A DNA stretch of 64,000 nt from Leishmania donovani (Eukaryota > Euglenozoa > Kinetoplastea > Trypanosomatida > Trypanosomatidae). Made by a program: the position numbers and the translations under genes. Where the stretch lies: contig NC_018262.1 in NCBI RefSeq assembly GCF_000227135.1, positions 1,064,223 through 1,128,222 on the forward strand, given 5' to 3'. Positions 39,165-49,113 of the stretch are shown in pieces; position 1 is the first letter of the stretch, and every line of letters starts with the position of its first letter. Under the pieces are notes generated by a model, which saw nothing but the letters and a program-made list of their open reading frames with translations, ran no database searches and was not told the origin of the DNA.

Positions 39165-40580
39165 TTATTCCTCAAAGCTGTAGTGGATGGGTGACAGGCG
39201 ACGTCGCACCTCCTCTGGCGGGACAATTCGCACGCGTGAGGCAAGCTTCATCGTGGTTGCGAAGCGCAGGCGACGAGCGCGGCCGAGGGAGACCATCTTG
39301 CGCGAGTTTTTCAGCACATACTCAACGTAGCCCTTTTCCAGGTCTACCTTCACCGTCACGAAGTCTCCGTTCTCGATGCGCTCCAGGTTCTCCTCCTTGC
39401 GGTGGTACGGGTAGTTGGTGTAGAACACGCCGGACATGTAGTAGACACAGCAGTCCGGTATCTTGTGGAACTCCTGGTCGGTGTTGACGCAGGACTCGGA
39501 GATGAGGCCAAACCCGACATAGTCGGCTACCTTGACTTCATACGTGATTGTGTGTCTCCCCGTGACAAGCGACACGTCACCGACAACAGCTACGCCATAT
39601 ACGACGCGCAACCGGTTACGTTCGGGGCTGACGCCCGGGCCGGGGCTGAACTGCAGCTCAGCATCACGATCGACATCCCCCAGCATTGCCAGTAAACCAG
39701 GCAGTTGATAGTACGCCGCGTCCACCTTGAGACGCCGCAGCGAGTCCTCTTTGAGTAGGTTGAAGTAGTGGTAGCCGCGAAGGTAGTCGACTATGTACTT
39801 GAAGCAGGAGGGATCGCGATCGATGAAGATGGTGTCGTGCTCATCCTTGAAGACCGGTGCGACCCACCCCGTCTCCTCGGCTCCGAGGAGGATGTGGAAG
39901 TAGTTTGGGGCATCCTTGCTTAACAGCGTCGACAGCGGCACTGTGAAGCGCTCACCACCGACGTTCAGCGACACCACTTCCATGTAGCGCTCAAGATGAC
40001 GCGACTGGGCAACCTCCTCCAGCTTCGGCTTCGCCTCTTGCCGCTCTTTCAGGAGTGTGTCTAGCCGCGTCTCCATCAGCTTGAAGCGAGACACGCAGCT
40101 TTCCACCTGCGCTTGAATCGACTGTGCGGCGCCGCGCGACTGTTGCAGTACTCGAGCCGCCGTTTCCTCGTCGGTCATGTGCCCGGCGGCGTCACTAGAG
40201 GAGAACATCGGCGACGTGATCGTGCGTACCAGCCCGCTTGGATCACTGTCGTCGTTTATATTGTCTTCCTCCCCTCCGTCGGCAAAGGACGACGTGGCGG
40301 AGTGCGGGTCACTCACAGAGTCTCGCCCAGCAGGAGTGGCGGATGCGGAGGAGTGGTCTGGAGCGTGATCTACGCCGTCATTCTCCGGCGCAGCCACAGA
40401 CGCCGCCATCGTCAACGCATGATCAGTCGGGGCATCACCGGGCTCTACGAGAAGCGAGGCGGGGGTGATGGAGGTGGCGTCGCGGGTGCGCTTACGTCCC
40501 CCACGCTGCGGGCGACGACCGCTGACAGCTCGCTGTGCGCCCCGCTCGCCATTAACCTTTTCGACGGCGGTTGGCGGCAT
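39165..40580 (-). CDS. BTB (T1/KCTD-type) protein with SPRY-like domain
   Basis: A protein of 471 residues from the ATG at 40580. A charged disordered N-terminus (1-135) contains a basic GRRPQRGGRKR segment. A coiled coil (about 136-195) is followed by a tetramerisation-type BTB domain (201-302), with VVSLNVGGERFTVPLSTLL, FIDRDPSCFKYIVDYLR and AAYYQLPGL, all diagnostic for KCTD/Kv T1 domains. The C-terminal part (about 328-455) has a SPRY-like beta pattern: HTITYEVKV, YVGFGLISE, VYYMSGVFYT, GDFVTVKVDLEKGYVEYVL. There is no transmembrane region, so it is not a channel. KCTD proteins often bring substrates to Cullin-3 ubiquitin ligases, and SPRY domains bind peptides, so a substrate receptor is likely but inferred. 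The frame reaches 40685; I chose the ATG that removes the leader-like extension. Confidence 0.87.
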   Translation of the reverse strand: MPPTAVEKVNGERGAQRAVSGRRPQRGGRKRTRDATSITPASLLVEPGDAPTDHALTMAASVAAPENDGVDHAPDHSSASATPAGRDSVSDPHSATSSFADGGEEDNINDDSDPSGLVRTITSPMFSSSDAAGHMTDEETAARVLQQSRGAAQSIQAQVESCVSRFKLMETRLDTLLKERQEAKPKLEEVAQSRHLERYMEVVSLNVGGERFTVPLSTLLSKDAPNYFHILLGAEETGWVAPVFKDEHDTIFIDRDPSCFKYIVDYLRGYHYFNLLKEDSLRRLKVDAAYYQLPGLLAMLGDVDRDAELQFSPGPGVSPERNRLRVVYGVAVVGDVSLVTGRHTITYEVKVADYVGFGLISESCVNTDQEFHKIPDCCVYYMSGVFYTNYPYHRKEENLERIENGDFVTVKVDLEKGYVEYVLKNSRKMVSLGRARRLRFATTMKLASRVRIVPPEEVRRRLSPIHYSFEE

Positions 40581-41915
40581 CACAGAGGGGGCACCCCGAT
40601 AGACGAAAATCGAAAGAGTGACAACACCTCGATGAGCAGGACGTTGAGACGTCGCTGATGGTGTGGCACACACAGACACACGCAAGCAAGCAAGATGCAG
40701 AGGTAAACAGGAATCACAATCGCTGAAGGTGCGCTCGAAAAGTGTGTGAGTCGTGTTCTAGTGGCGGCAGCGCAATACAGACGGGGTAGCAGCGACCCTC
40801 ACGACGTATACAACACTGGGAAAAGGGTCAGGCACCGGAGTATGAGCTGATCGAGACAGCAACGCCAACAAAGCACACACCCGCGTGCGCGCACCCACAA
40901 ACAAACACACACGCACGCACTCCCTCAAGTGGGCTGTGAGATGCCCCCAATACGTGTAGCACACGAATGCGCGCGCGTGTGTACAGCGAGTATGTAGATA
41001 CTTGTGTGTCTGGCTCAATGGAATCAGAAACAGCGAAAAGCTCATGCACAGCTGTCGATGTAGAGTTCACGGACATGTTACGGATGCGTTTTTTTTTTTC
41101 GCATGCGGGTGTGTGTGCGCGAGAGGAGCACGGATAACCGTTGTGAGGGTGGGGGATGGTTGCCACGGGAGCGGTAGGGGTTCGGGAAAGAGGCAGAGAG
41201 GGGAATGACGGGAAAACAGCAGCTGAGGTGGCAATGAGCACAAGAAGCGTCGGCGCTTATGACAAGCTACTGCTCCACCTGAAGAGGACTCATTCCAAAT
41301 ATATATATATATTTCTCTTTTTTTTGGCGGAGGGGAGTTCGGCTCGTGTGACTTGCGCGTCACGGAACCGCACGGAGGGCTGAGGAAGGGAGACTCCCCA
41401 CCAAAGAAACATAAAAGCGCGAGGGTGTGTTGGGTTGCCCTGAGCGACACACGAACGCCGTCGCTCGCCGTTCCCAGAGAACGGGGGCGCACTGCGCCTG
41501 CTTCCCTCGTGCCTCGTCCTCTCCGTGCTTCTCCTTTCCTTTACTCTTTTTGGCGCGAATGGTGCGCACACACACACCTGGCAACGCCGTCATCCATTGG
41601 GGTGACTCCAACAAGGCGTTACACAGGCACAGGCAAACACAAACAAGCAAACGAAAAAGGCGATCTCGCTCCACAACATCACCAACCCAAGAGCAGAACA
41701 TTGAGCGCACCGTTGACGGCTTTCACTTCACGCGCTCTCGCCGCTGCCTCTCTGGGTCAAGAGAGCGCGCCGCGTGATCCCCACCCCCTTTCCCACAGGC
41801 CACGAACCTCCTTGTCTCTCGTCACACGTGCGTCCGCAAATCACTTGACAGCGCCCGCTCTTTGAATGAGCCGTCGCGTGTGCTTGTGTGTGCGTCTATG
41901 TCAACGTGCCGCTGG
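40581..41915. other. Intergenic region, no gene seen
   Basis: 1.3 kb holding the leader of the BTB gene and the 3' UTR of the Trs120-like gene. It has a T-run near 41089-41098, an AT microsatellite at 41299-41314 and a CA run near 41567-41577. No gene is supported. Confidence 0.6.
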
Positions 41916-44900
41916 TCATGACATGCGTGCGTGTTCCACAATCAGCTGGATCGTGTGCGTCAGCTCCCGCTCGGCGTCGTCCGTAATGGTGACATGCAGG
42001 AGATGCTCGCCGGTCTTGAAGGCGAACAGCTCAAACTCGCCCTCGTACACCGCTCGACCCTCCTCGCCGACTATTGCATCGGCCTGCACGGCACCAGTTA
42101 GCACCGCCACGTCAAAGTGCGAGTCAATGGACACGTGCACGTGAAGGGGGATGGCGCGGCGCCACCGCGGAGCTGCAACACGCAGGCACAGACAAATCGG
42201 TCTTAAGGCAGGGATGACGATCGGTACTGGGGTGCCGTCGCCGCGAGTGCTGAGCGTGCCACTCTCACAGCCGCCGATTCGCGGTAGCGCAGTCCTGGCT
42301 CGATGCAAAGCCTGCGGTGCACTAGCGCTCGCTTTTGCACCCGAATCCATCGAATCTGTGTGGCGCCACAACAAAGCGGAGATCGAGGCTGGCGAATCCA
42401 AGAGAGACTCTGACGCCGGCGCTGCCCTTGGGTGCGTCAGGTGCTGGACTGCCGTCGGCGGCGACTGCGGAGGGCTGTCGTACACGGCTGTCGCCGTGAC
42501 GGTGCCTGTGGCGTCGTAGAGGCGGGCGCCGCGGCAGACTTTGGCACGAGAAACGACAGGGCTTGTCTCTGCTCCGCCGTAGGAGGAGTCTCCGTCGTAC
42601 TCCCACCGATAGAGCAGCACCGCTCCGTCGCCCAACGGATCCGTCTGCGGGTCTTCGGCGACGACGTAGTCTCTGCTTTCGTCAGGGAGCGCCGACGATG
42701 ACCAGGCGTCGGAGGGATGCGGCGGCAGTGCTGTCTGCGGCACGCTGGCCTCGAGAGTCACCACACACTCGTCCAGCGGCTCCGCGCTCACCACCTCAGT
42801 GCCAATGAGCGACAAGTTCAGCTCCAGCGTGCCAGTGCAATTAGGTAGTTCGCGCACGACCCACGGTACATGGAAACGCAGGCCGTCCTTTTCCTTCGTC
42901 GGCGGAATGCGCGTCAGCTTTATCGGCGGAACCACGTACTCGGCACCGGCGACGATGAAGGCGACCGGAAGCTCTGCAAATGTCAGGGCGCTCAGCTGCA
43001 GCTCCATGCTGTAGAGGCGACTTCGATTCGCGACGCGCACTTCCACCGCACGGCGGTCCTTTGTTAGCGCCACAGACGTGACGATGAGACCGGGAGAATG
43101 AAACAGGCGCAGCCGCGTCTCCGTCACGCGCCGCGGGATGACCGCGTACACGGGCACGGCGTCCGGCACGTTGCGCGGCTTTTGCGGCGCAGGATGGGGT
43201 AGTGAGAGATCGGTGCGGAAGATAACGTAGTGCGCGCCGAATTTGCTTATTGTCGGTGGCGCCTCCAGGGTTCCTGGAATCATGACGACGTCACCAGGCT
43301 GCAGCGGTGTGCGCGCCGCAGCGTCGAGGGCGCGCTTGTTCAGCGTCACCGTTGTGTCTGTCTCATTGCGGCGCTCCTTGCAGCCTTCGCAGCCCTCCAG
43401 CTGGCACTGCTCGCTGTGCGCCGTGAGGGAGATGCAGCTGATGGGTACGCGGCCGCAGTTGACCACCCGCACCGTGAAGTCGATGCGTTGGGTTCCGAAC
43501 ACCTCCAGCTCGCTCGTGTTTAGGGTGCAGGACACCTGCGGTAATCGCTCCAGTACCGGGATGTACATGGGTGCCGGAAGCTGCCCGGTCATCGACTGCG
43601 ACGAGCGTGTGTCTGCCAGCCGCAGCGTTACGCCGTCGATAAGCAGGGTACCTTCTTCGGTTGGTTGCACCTTGAGCAAGACCTTGCGCTTCGCGAGCGG
43701 GGGCACCTCTACATTCGACAACACATACGAGATGGGCGCGCTCAGCGTGTGCGACGAAGAGGCCGACACCACACCTTCTCCGGAGGAGGCATCGTCGTCG
43801 TCCGCGACGAGAGAAGCACAGGAGCGGCAGCGCAAGGCCAGTGCGTCAAACGTGAGGGATTCCTGAAAAGGGTTGTACAACGTCATCAGAACGGACGCGA
43901 CGTCGCCGACCGTCCACACGGTCCGACTACCCAGTTTCCTGCCATTCAGGCAGAGGATGGTCAGCTTCAGCCGCTGCGTGTCAATGAAGGTGAAGAAGGC
44001 ACCCCCAACAGGCACCGTCTTGGGTGCGAGATGCGGCGGCAGCGGGAAAGCTTCCCACGCCAGAAAGAACGGGGACGGCACAATGGCTGTGCTCATCTGC
44101 GGCTCGAGCAGCGCGGACGCTTCACGCATAACGGATTTGAGGGTCCGCTGCGTTGCTTTCTCGAGGAGGTGCGGAAACTTGAAGAGGAGGAGCGTCGCCA
44201 GTTGACAACGCAGCGCCGCCGTGGCCGTCGCAGGGGCCACGCGATCGAAGACGTTGATGAGCTCGAGCAGCAGTGGCACGTTCAGTAGCGCCGCGTTGGT
44301 GATCGACTGATTCAGCCGTACGACGCCGCGATCGGGAGCCTTTTCTTCCACGGAGCTGAACATGCTAAAGGATGCGCCTATTGGCGTGTTCCCGTTCGCC
44401 GCCGGCTCGACAGCATCGCTGTCTTCCACCTGCTGCGCAACTTGTGTGGCGGTCGCTGCGCGGCTAAGCTGATACAGCGGGTCCGCCGATTTGGCAGTAT
44501 CTAGGGTGACCCCGTCGTCGCTTGCAGTGCTGCTCGAGGCTTGAAGCCCGATAAGCGGGAGTCCAACGCCAGCCAGTGCGCACACGCGCAGGAGCACCTC
44601 GGCAGCCTCTTCCGTGTGCTGCAGACGTGCCTTGATGGAGGCGAATTCCACCAGCAGCGCCCGCGCGCGACGCTCAGCACCGTTGATCATGCACAAGTAC
44701 GCAAAGAAGGGTAGGCTGCGCTCCGTCCACTCGGCTCCGTAGATGCCAGGGAAGAGACTGCGCAATGTGCTCAACTCCTCGAGGAAAGGCTGCCGTGCTT
44801 CCCGTGCAGCGAGCAGCTCGAGTCGCTTAAAGCGCGCTTCCAACTCCCGCTTTCGCAGCATGGCGAGAGTCGTATTCACCATTGCGTTACTCGTGCCTCC

Positions 44901-46565
44901 GCTGCCGAGGAGCGAGGTGGTTGCCGCCACGGCTGAGGGGTAGAACATCAGCGTACCCGCTGCTGCGCACCTTCTCAGCTGCCGCAGTGACTCGCTCAAA
45001 TAGACGTCGATTTCACTGAACGCCAGGCGCAGCACATTCTCGACGCAACGCTTCACGTCGCTGCCCAGGCGATACGACTGCGGGTCGCACGGCACTTCCC
45101 ACGTACCAGCGTTCAAGCACACGTGCACTCGCACGAGAAGCCCCTTCAGTAGCGCGACCTGCGCCGCCACATTTTCCTCCACTTCGCGCGTCAGTCGCGC
45201 CCGCATCGAGTTGGGCACCGATGCGCTCTTGAAGCTCGCTATCGTCTGCTTCAGACTCTCACTATACTGCGCCACACAAGAGTCGAGCTGGTTCACGGAG
45301 GCGGCCAGGTCCGGTCCCCAGGTGGGGTTGTCGCTCTGAAGCTGCAGGACTGTGGCGTTAAGCGCGTCGCGGTGGCAGAGTAGCGTCGTCTGCAGATAGC
45401 GATACCGAGCGGCAGCAATGCTCTCTAACGTTGCTGAGCACCAGAGACAGTCGACATTCGAGTTAAACTGAGTTTCACCGTACACGGCCACAGCGGCAGC
45501 CACAGCGCCAAACTGCAGGAGTACGTCCGCCGCTTTCTTCTTGAAGCGGGAGGCAATCAACGTGCTCGCGTTGCGCGCCGTTGTGAATGTGGTGAGCTTA
45601 TCAATGGGCGTTCGTACGGCCGTGTTATCTGCCTTGTCGAGCTGACTGTAAAGCCGCAGCGCGGTGCCTTTAGCATCGACCACCGCCTGCGCCACACACA
45701 GGAGTAGCTTCCGCACGGTCTGGCTCACTGGTATGGACTCTGAGACGCACAGATACAGAGACGAGCTCGAGAGCTTTTCGGCGAGCGCTTCGGGAGGATC
45801 CACCACGACGCAGCGGCACACCTTATCCTTGAACTGCGAAGTGAATATGATGCTGACGACCTGCACCGCGTGCTCGACAGAGACGGTGAGGACGGCGGCG
45901 TTGACCACAACCACTACGGCCATGGTGGCGCGATGGCTGTCCATATTCTCCCAATGGGAAGTGCCGAGGTCGCTGGTGAGAGAAAACGGCAACGATGCGG
46001 ATGGGTCAACAAGCGAGAGTCCCTTTTCGCGCCCGCTTTCCTCGCCAGACGTGTTGGGCGATGCGAAGATGCTGGACGCCGCGGGGAACAAGGCCCAGGA
46101 GAGCTCCGAGGCTGAAACAGGTGGGTGCAGGGTAAGACTACGCCGCAGTGCCACCTCGTAGCCGCTCACGGTTTCATCGACGCCCGCAAAGGCTTCTGCG
46201 TTTCGGCCTCTCAAAAAGGAAACGCGGCCAATGCTCGCGTTCGACGGCGTTGGCAAGCTTTTATTGCTTGCGGTTGGAGAGGAGCCTCTAGTCGGCGACG
46301 CTGTGCAAGCGTCTGCTGCTGCTGCCGCCGCCGCCGTCGTCGTCGCCGCTGCACCGGTCACTGACTTGGCGTGAAGCGTTTCGCCGCTCCACAGAAAGCA
46401 CACTGAAAGCGGAAGCCATAGGATGCGCAGGTGCGTGTGCTGTTCCAGAGAGCTGCTACTCGTTGGGTAGTACTCGGAAAGGAGAGAGGGATTGGGCCTA
46501 GCGCGCATGATGGAGAACGTGCACGAAAAGGGACACAACAAGTGGGCAATCGAATGTAGAAACAC
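41916..46565 (-). CDS. TRAPPC9/Trs120-like TRAPPII subunit
   Basis: A protein of 1549 residues, the largest in the window. Trs120/TRAPPC9 is a scaffold subunit of TRAPPII, which activates Rab GTPases for Golgi and endosome traffic. The best evidence is RFKKKAADVLLQFGAVAAAV (340-359) followed by VDCLWCSATLESIAAARY (around Trp375), which matches the family's signature of an alpha-helical repeat ending in DWLW-x-AGALEGI. A helical middle part follows. The C-terminal half is beta-rich with repeated Ig-like strands, ending in GEFELFAFKTGEHLLHVTI, as in Trs120. Typical members have about 1100-1300 residues. The excess is an Ala/Ser/Thr-rich N-terminus (about 70-200) and inserts. The start is uncertain: the ATGs at 46565 and 46508 are both possible, and the first 60 residues look leader-like. 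Confidence 0.75.
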   Translation of the reverse strand: MFLHSIAHLLCPFSCTFSIMRARPNPSLLSEYYPTSSSSLEQHTHLRILWLPLSVCFLWSGETLHAKSVTGAAATTTAAAAAAADACTASPTRGSSPTASNKSLPTPSNASIGRVSFLRGRNAEAFAGVDETVSGYEVALRRSLTLHPPVSASELSWALFPAASSIFASPNTSGEESGREKGLSLVDPSASLPFSLTSDLGTSHWENMDSHRATMAVVVVVNAAVLTVSVEHAVQVVSIIFTSQFKDKVCRCVVVDPPEALAEKLSSSSLYLCVSESIPVSQTVRKLLLCVAQAVVDAKGTALRLYSQLDKADNTAVRTPIDKLTTFTTARNASTLIASRFKKKAADVLLQFGAVAAAVAVYGETQFNSNVDCLWCSATLESIAAARYRYLQTTLLCHRDALNATVLQLQSDNPTWGPDLAASVNQLDSCVAQYSESLKQTIASFKSASVPNSMRARLTREVEENVAAQVALLKGLLVRVHVCLNAGTWEVPCDPQSYRLGSDVKRCVENVLRLAFSEIDVYLSESLRQLRRCAAAGTLMFYPSAVAATTSLLGSGGTSNAMVNTTLAMLRKRELEARFKRLELLAAREARQPFLEELSTLRSLFPGIYGAEWTERSLPFFAYLCMINGAERRARALLVEFASIKARLQHTEEAAEVLLRVCALAGVGLPLIGLQASSSTASDDGVTLDTAKSADPLYQLSRAATATQVAQQVEDSDAVEPAANGNTPIGASFSMFSSVEEKAPDRGVVRLNQSITNAALLNVPLLLELINVFDRVAPATATAALRCQLATLLLFKFPHLLEKATQRTLKSVMREASALLEPQMSTAIVPSPFFLAWEAFPLPPHLAPKTVPVGGAFFTFIDTQRLKLTILCLNGRKLGSRTVWTVGDVASVLMTLYNPFQESLTFDALALRCRSCASLVADDDDASSGEGVVSASSSHTLSAPISYVLSNVEVPPLAKRKVLLKVQPTEEGTLLIDGVTLRLADTRSSQSMTGQLPAPMYIPVLERLPQVSCTLNTSELEVFGTQRIDFTVRVVNCGRVPISCISLTAHSEQCQLEGCEGCKERRNETDTTVTLNKRALDAAARTPLQPGDVVMIPGTLEAPPTISKFGAHYVIFRTDLSLPHPAPQKPRNVPDAVPVYAVIPRRVTETRLRLFHSPGLIVTSVALTKDRRAVEVRVANRSRLYSMELQLSALTFAELPVAFIVAGAEYVVPPIKLTRIPPTKEKDGLRFHVPWVVRELPNCTGTLELNLSLIGTEVVSAEPLDECVVTLEASVPQTALPPHPSDAWSSSALPDESRDYVVAEDPQTDPLGDGAVLLYRWEYDGDSSYGGAETSPVVSRAKVCRGARLYDATGTVTATAVYDSPPQSPPTAVQHLTHPRAAPASESLLDSPASISALLWRHTDSMDSGAKASASAPQALHRARTALPRIGGCESGTLSTRGDGTPVPIVIPALRPICLCLRVAAPRWRRAIPLHVHVSIDSHFDVAVLTGAVQADAIVGEEGRAVYEGEFELFAFKTGEHLLHVTITDDAERELTHTIQLIVEHARMS

Positions 46566-47571
46566 GGCTCAATCGCGAAGCCCAATCGCATGAAAGGCCG
46601 ATCCGTTTCTCTGCTCGCTCTCAAGCACCGGCAGACGATATGTGGCGAGGAGTGGGGATGGTGTGAAGAGGGTCTCTGCCAGTTCAACGGCTCGAGCACA
46701 CACGGAAGGAGCTCACCCAAGTCGAGAGGGCCTACGGCGTGGCAAAGCAGCATGGATAGGCGAACGCCCACGGTCTCACCCCGCCTCTCTTTCTCTCTCC
46801 CTTTTGCTATGGCAAGTAAGGCGCACTCCCAATAAAAGCAAGCAAGGGGGCCTCCACGGGGCGCATTGGATGCTTCTTCAGTACTCCTCGGGATGCACGA
46901 GGGCGGGGGATCAGGTGTGTGTGTGTGTGTGTGCGTGTATGGGTGCAGAGGGAGTGCTCAAGAGGTGACAGAGGGTGTGCCTTCATCATTCAGTGGGAGA
47001 GCGAGGGAAAGGTCCAGCTAGAGAACGGGGACGTGTCTGCAATGTTCACTGCTCCTTTCGCTTTATGTTCGCCTATGGGGGCCACCTGTGACGGGCACAG
47101 GAGGTGAAGCGAGCAAGCATGGCAGCGATCCACGTTCCCGTAATGGACGTCAAGCTCCTACACTCAGATGCTACAAGGCGTCATGAAGGAAGCGGCCACC
47201 CGAAAACATCGCGGTTGGCCGAGAACTCGGTGCTTGTTACTCTCGCTCGATCCTCTTGAGCTCACCGCTGAGTCTTCATATGAGATGTACCACTTTATAT
47301 AGCTATAGACCGTTCCAATCTAGTCGGGAAAGGGAAGGGGAAACAGGCACTCAAGCAGTGCTGTTCGGCGCCAAACGGTGAGCTCCAGTCTTCGTGATGG
47401 TGTGCGAAGTGCATGGGGGACGTTCAACAGCCATGCGCTTCTCCGCCCACGGTTCCTCTCTCGCGTCTGGGTTTCTTTCGTTGCTCCACGTGGCGAGCCG
47501 AAGCGCTCCCGCCCTCGCTAGTGGACACGAGCTCCCTTCGCCGCGGCCGTCGTTCTCGACTCTCCACCGGT
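46566..47571. other. Intergenic region with GT repeat
   Basis: 1 kb with a GT run at 46917-46937 and a TA-rich patch near 47290-47310. It spans the leader of the Trs120-like gene and the 3' UTR of the next. No gene is seen. Confidence 0.6.
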
Positions 47572-49113
47572 TTACGCCTCCATCAGGAGAAAACCAAACG
47601 GAATGCACTGAATGGGTGCATGGGCCAAGTTGCGACGCTTGCCCAGCTTGTAGTACAGCAACCCCTTCAGTACCATGGGTGCGTCGCTGTGATTCACAAA
47701 GTAGAGCGAGAATACTCGAGAGCCCTCAGCGACGGTCGCCGGCGCGGGGGAGGTCACCGAGGACTCGATGCCGGTGCGCTTGTCTGCCGAGGTCGCCGCA
47801 ACCGCACCTTTTCCTTCGTTTGGCCCTGCAAAGACTCCCTCACCGAGCACCTCGGCAACTCCGCTGCCGATTAGCTCGCTAAAATGATCGCCGTAATCGC
47901 GCTCGCGCAGCATGCGAAGGACGTCGCTGCTGTGGAGATAGCCCACCTCCTCGACCAGCTGCATCAGCTCCATGTCCAGTCGCACAAAGTACGAGTTCAC
48001 GACGAGCACCTCGATTCGCTCCGCCCCTGACCCCTCCGGCGACAGAGGCGCAAGCGAGAACCGGACGCGAAACTGTCGGTGTGCGGCTGCGAAGTATCCC
48101 ATGCCAGCGTGCTCCTTGCTTGTGTACTGCACATCGTACGGCTCTAAAGAAACAGAGAGACTTACATTCGCGTCCTGGCACGTCAGCGTTGTCGGGAACT
48201 TCTGCCGCACCAGCTGTGTCAATGCCGCTCGCTGATACGCGCACGTAGCCAGTTCGGCTGCTGTGACGGTGGGAAACCCGGCTAAAAACTGCTCTGCCAT
48301 TGGGAAAGACTCACGGTGGCGAAGGACAAACATTTCTTGCTGCTGACCAATGGCGCCGGCGGAGTAGACGATGTCTGGGTCGCTCTCCTCCACCACTTCC
48401 GCCAAGCCGCCGTCAGTGGTGGCGGGTGCGAAAGATTCCGTAGCCTCCTTGGATGCCTTACCTGAAGTAGACCGTGTCGACGTTGCGGCCGTGGCTGCTG
48501 CCTCTGCCTGCTGAGAAGCCGTCGTCGCGGAGAGGTGGGCACTCCCGTTGTTCTGCGACTTGCTCTCAAAGTATTCGTCTGGAATGAAGTCATGTTCGGC
48601 TGGCCCCCTGGAGATGCTCAGTGAGGTAGCCAGCAGCTGCTGGGTCTTGCTACTAAGGACGCGCCCGAGCCGTTCCTGAAGCCACAGAAGGTTGCGGTAC
48701 CGCACAATCTGCATGGCTACCGGGTTCATGCCGGCTGCCACCGGCGCCGATTCTTGCACTGCGTTGTGTAAGTCGGTATAGCACATCGCAAAGAGCGTGG
48801 TTGTGTCAATAGGGTAGCATTCGGAACTCGGCCGCAGGAGGTGCCCCGCGACGGGATCGCGGCTTGTCGTCTTCCCCGAAGACGACTTTGGCGATTTCGA
48901 CGCATCAGCTGGGGTCGTGCCCGGAGTCGCTGCTGGGTTCACCGTACGCGAGGAGGACGTTGTGCCTGGCACCGCTGTGCTCGGTTCACTGCCTGTTGTG
49001 TGAAGAGGGAAAGAGAGAAGAAACCGGATGTCCTGCACATAGTGTGGACGGGTGTAGCAGGCCTTGTGCAGCTGCTTCAGTACCTTTCGGTACACCGGCG
49101 CCACTTTCATCAT
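47572..49113 (-). CDS. Hypothetical protein with LYR-like N-terminus
   Basis: A protein of 513 residues, not recognised as a whole. The first 35 residues (VYRKVLKQLHKACYTRPHYVQDI) resemble the opening helix of LYR-motif proteins, which bind the mitochondrial acyl carrier protein and act in Fe-S cluster or respiratory complex assembly. The motif here is VYR, not LYR, so this is only a hint. Low-complexity inserts (about 40-90 and 185-250) separate a helical segment (about 95-165, with MQIVRYRNLLWLQERLG) from a C-terminal alpha/beta domain (about 285-513). That domain has clear beta strands (VSLSVSLEPYDVQYT, FRVRFSL, RIEVLVVNSYFVRLD, RVFSLYFVNHSDAPMVL) and ends KRRNLAHAPIQCIPFGFLL. Codon use and the uninterrupted frame support a real gene. 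The ATG begins MMKVAP; either Met could be first. Confidence 0.75.
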   Translation of the reverse strand: MMKVAPVYRKVLKQLHKACYTRPHYVQDIRFLLSFPLHTTGSEPSTAVPGTTSSSRTVNPAATPGTTPADASKSPKSSSGKTTSRDPVAGHLLRPSSECYPIDTTTLFAMCYTDLHNAVQESAPVAAGMNPVAMQIVRYRNLLWLQERLGRVLSSKTQQLLATSLSISRGPAEHDFIPDEYFESKSQNNGSAHLSATTASQQAEAAATAATSTRSTSGKASKEATESFAPATTDGGLAEVVEESDPDIVYSAGAIGQQQEMFVLRHRESFPMAEQFLAGFPTVTAAELATCAYQRAALTQLVRQKFPTTLTCQDANVSLSVSLEPYDVQYTSKEHAGMGYFAAAHRQFRVRFSLAPLSPEGSGAERIEVLVVNSYFVRLDMELMQLVEEVGYLHSSDVLRMLRERDYGDHFSELIGSGVAEVLGEGVFAGPNEGKGAVAATSADKRTGIESSVTSPAPATVAEGSRVFSLYFVNHSDAPMVLKGLLYYKLGKRRNLAHAPIQCIPFGFLLMEA

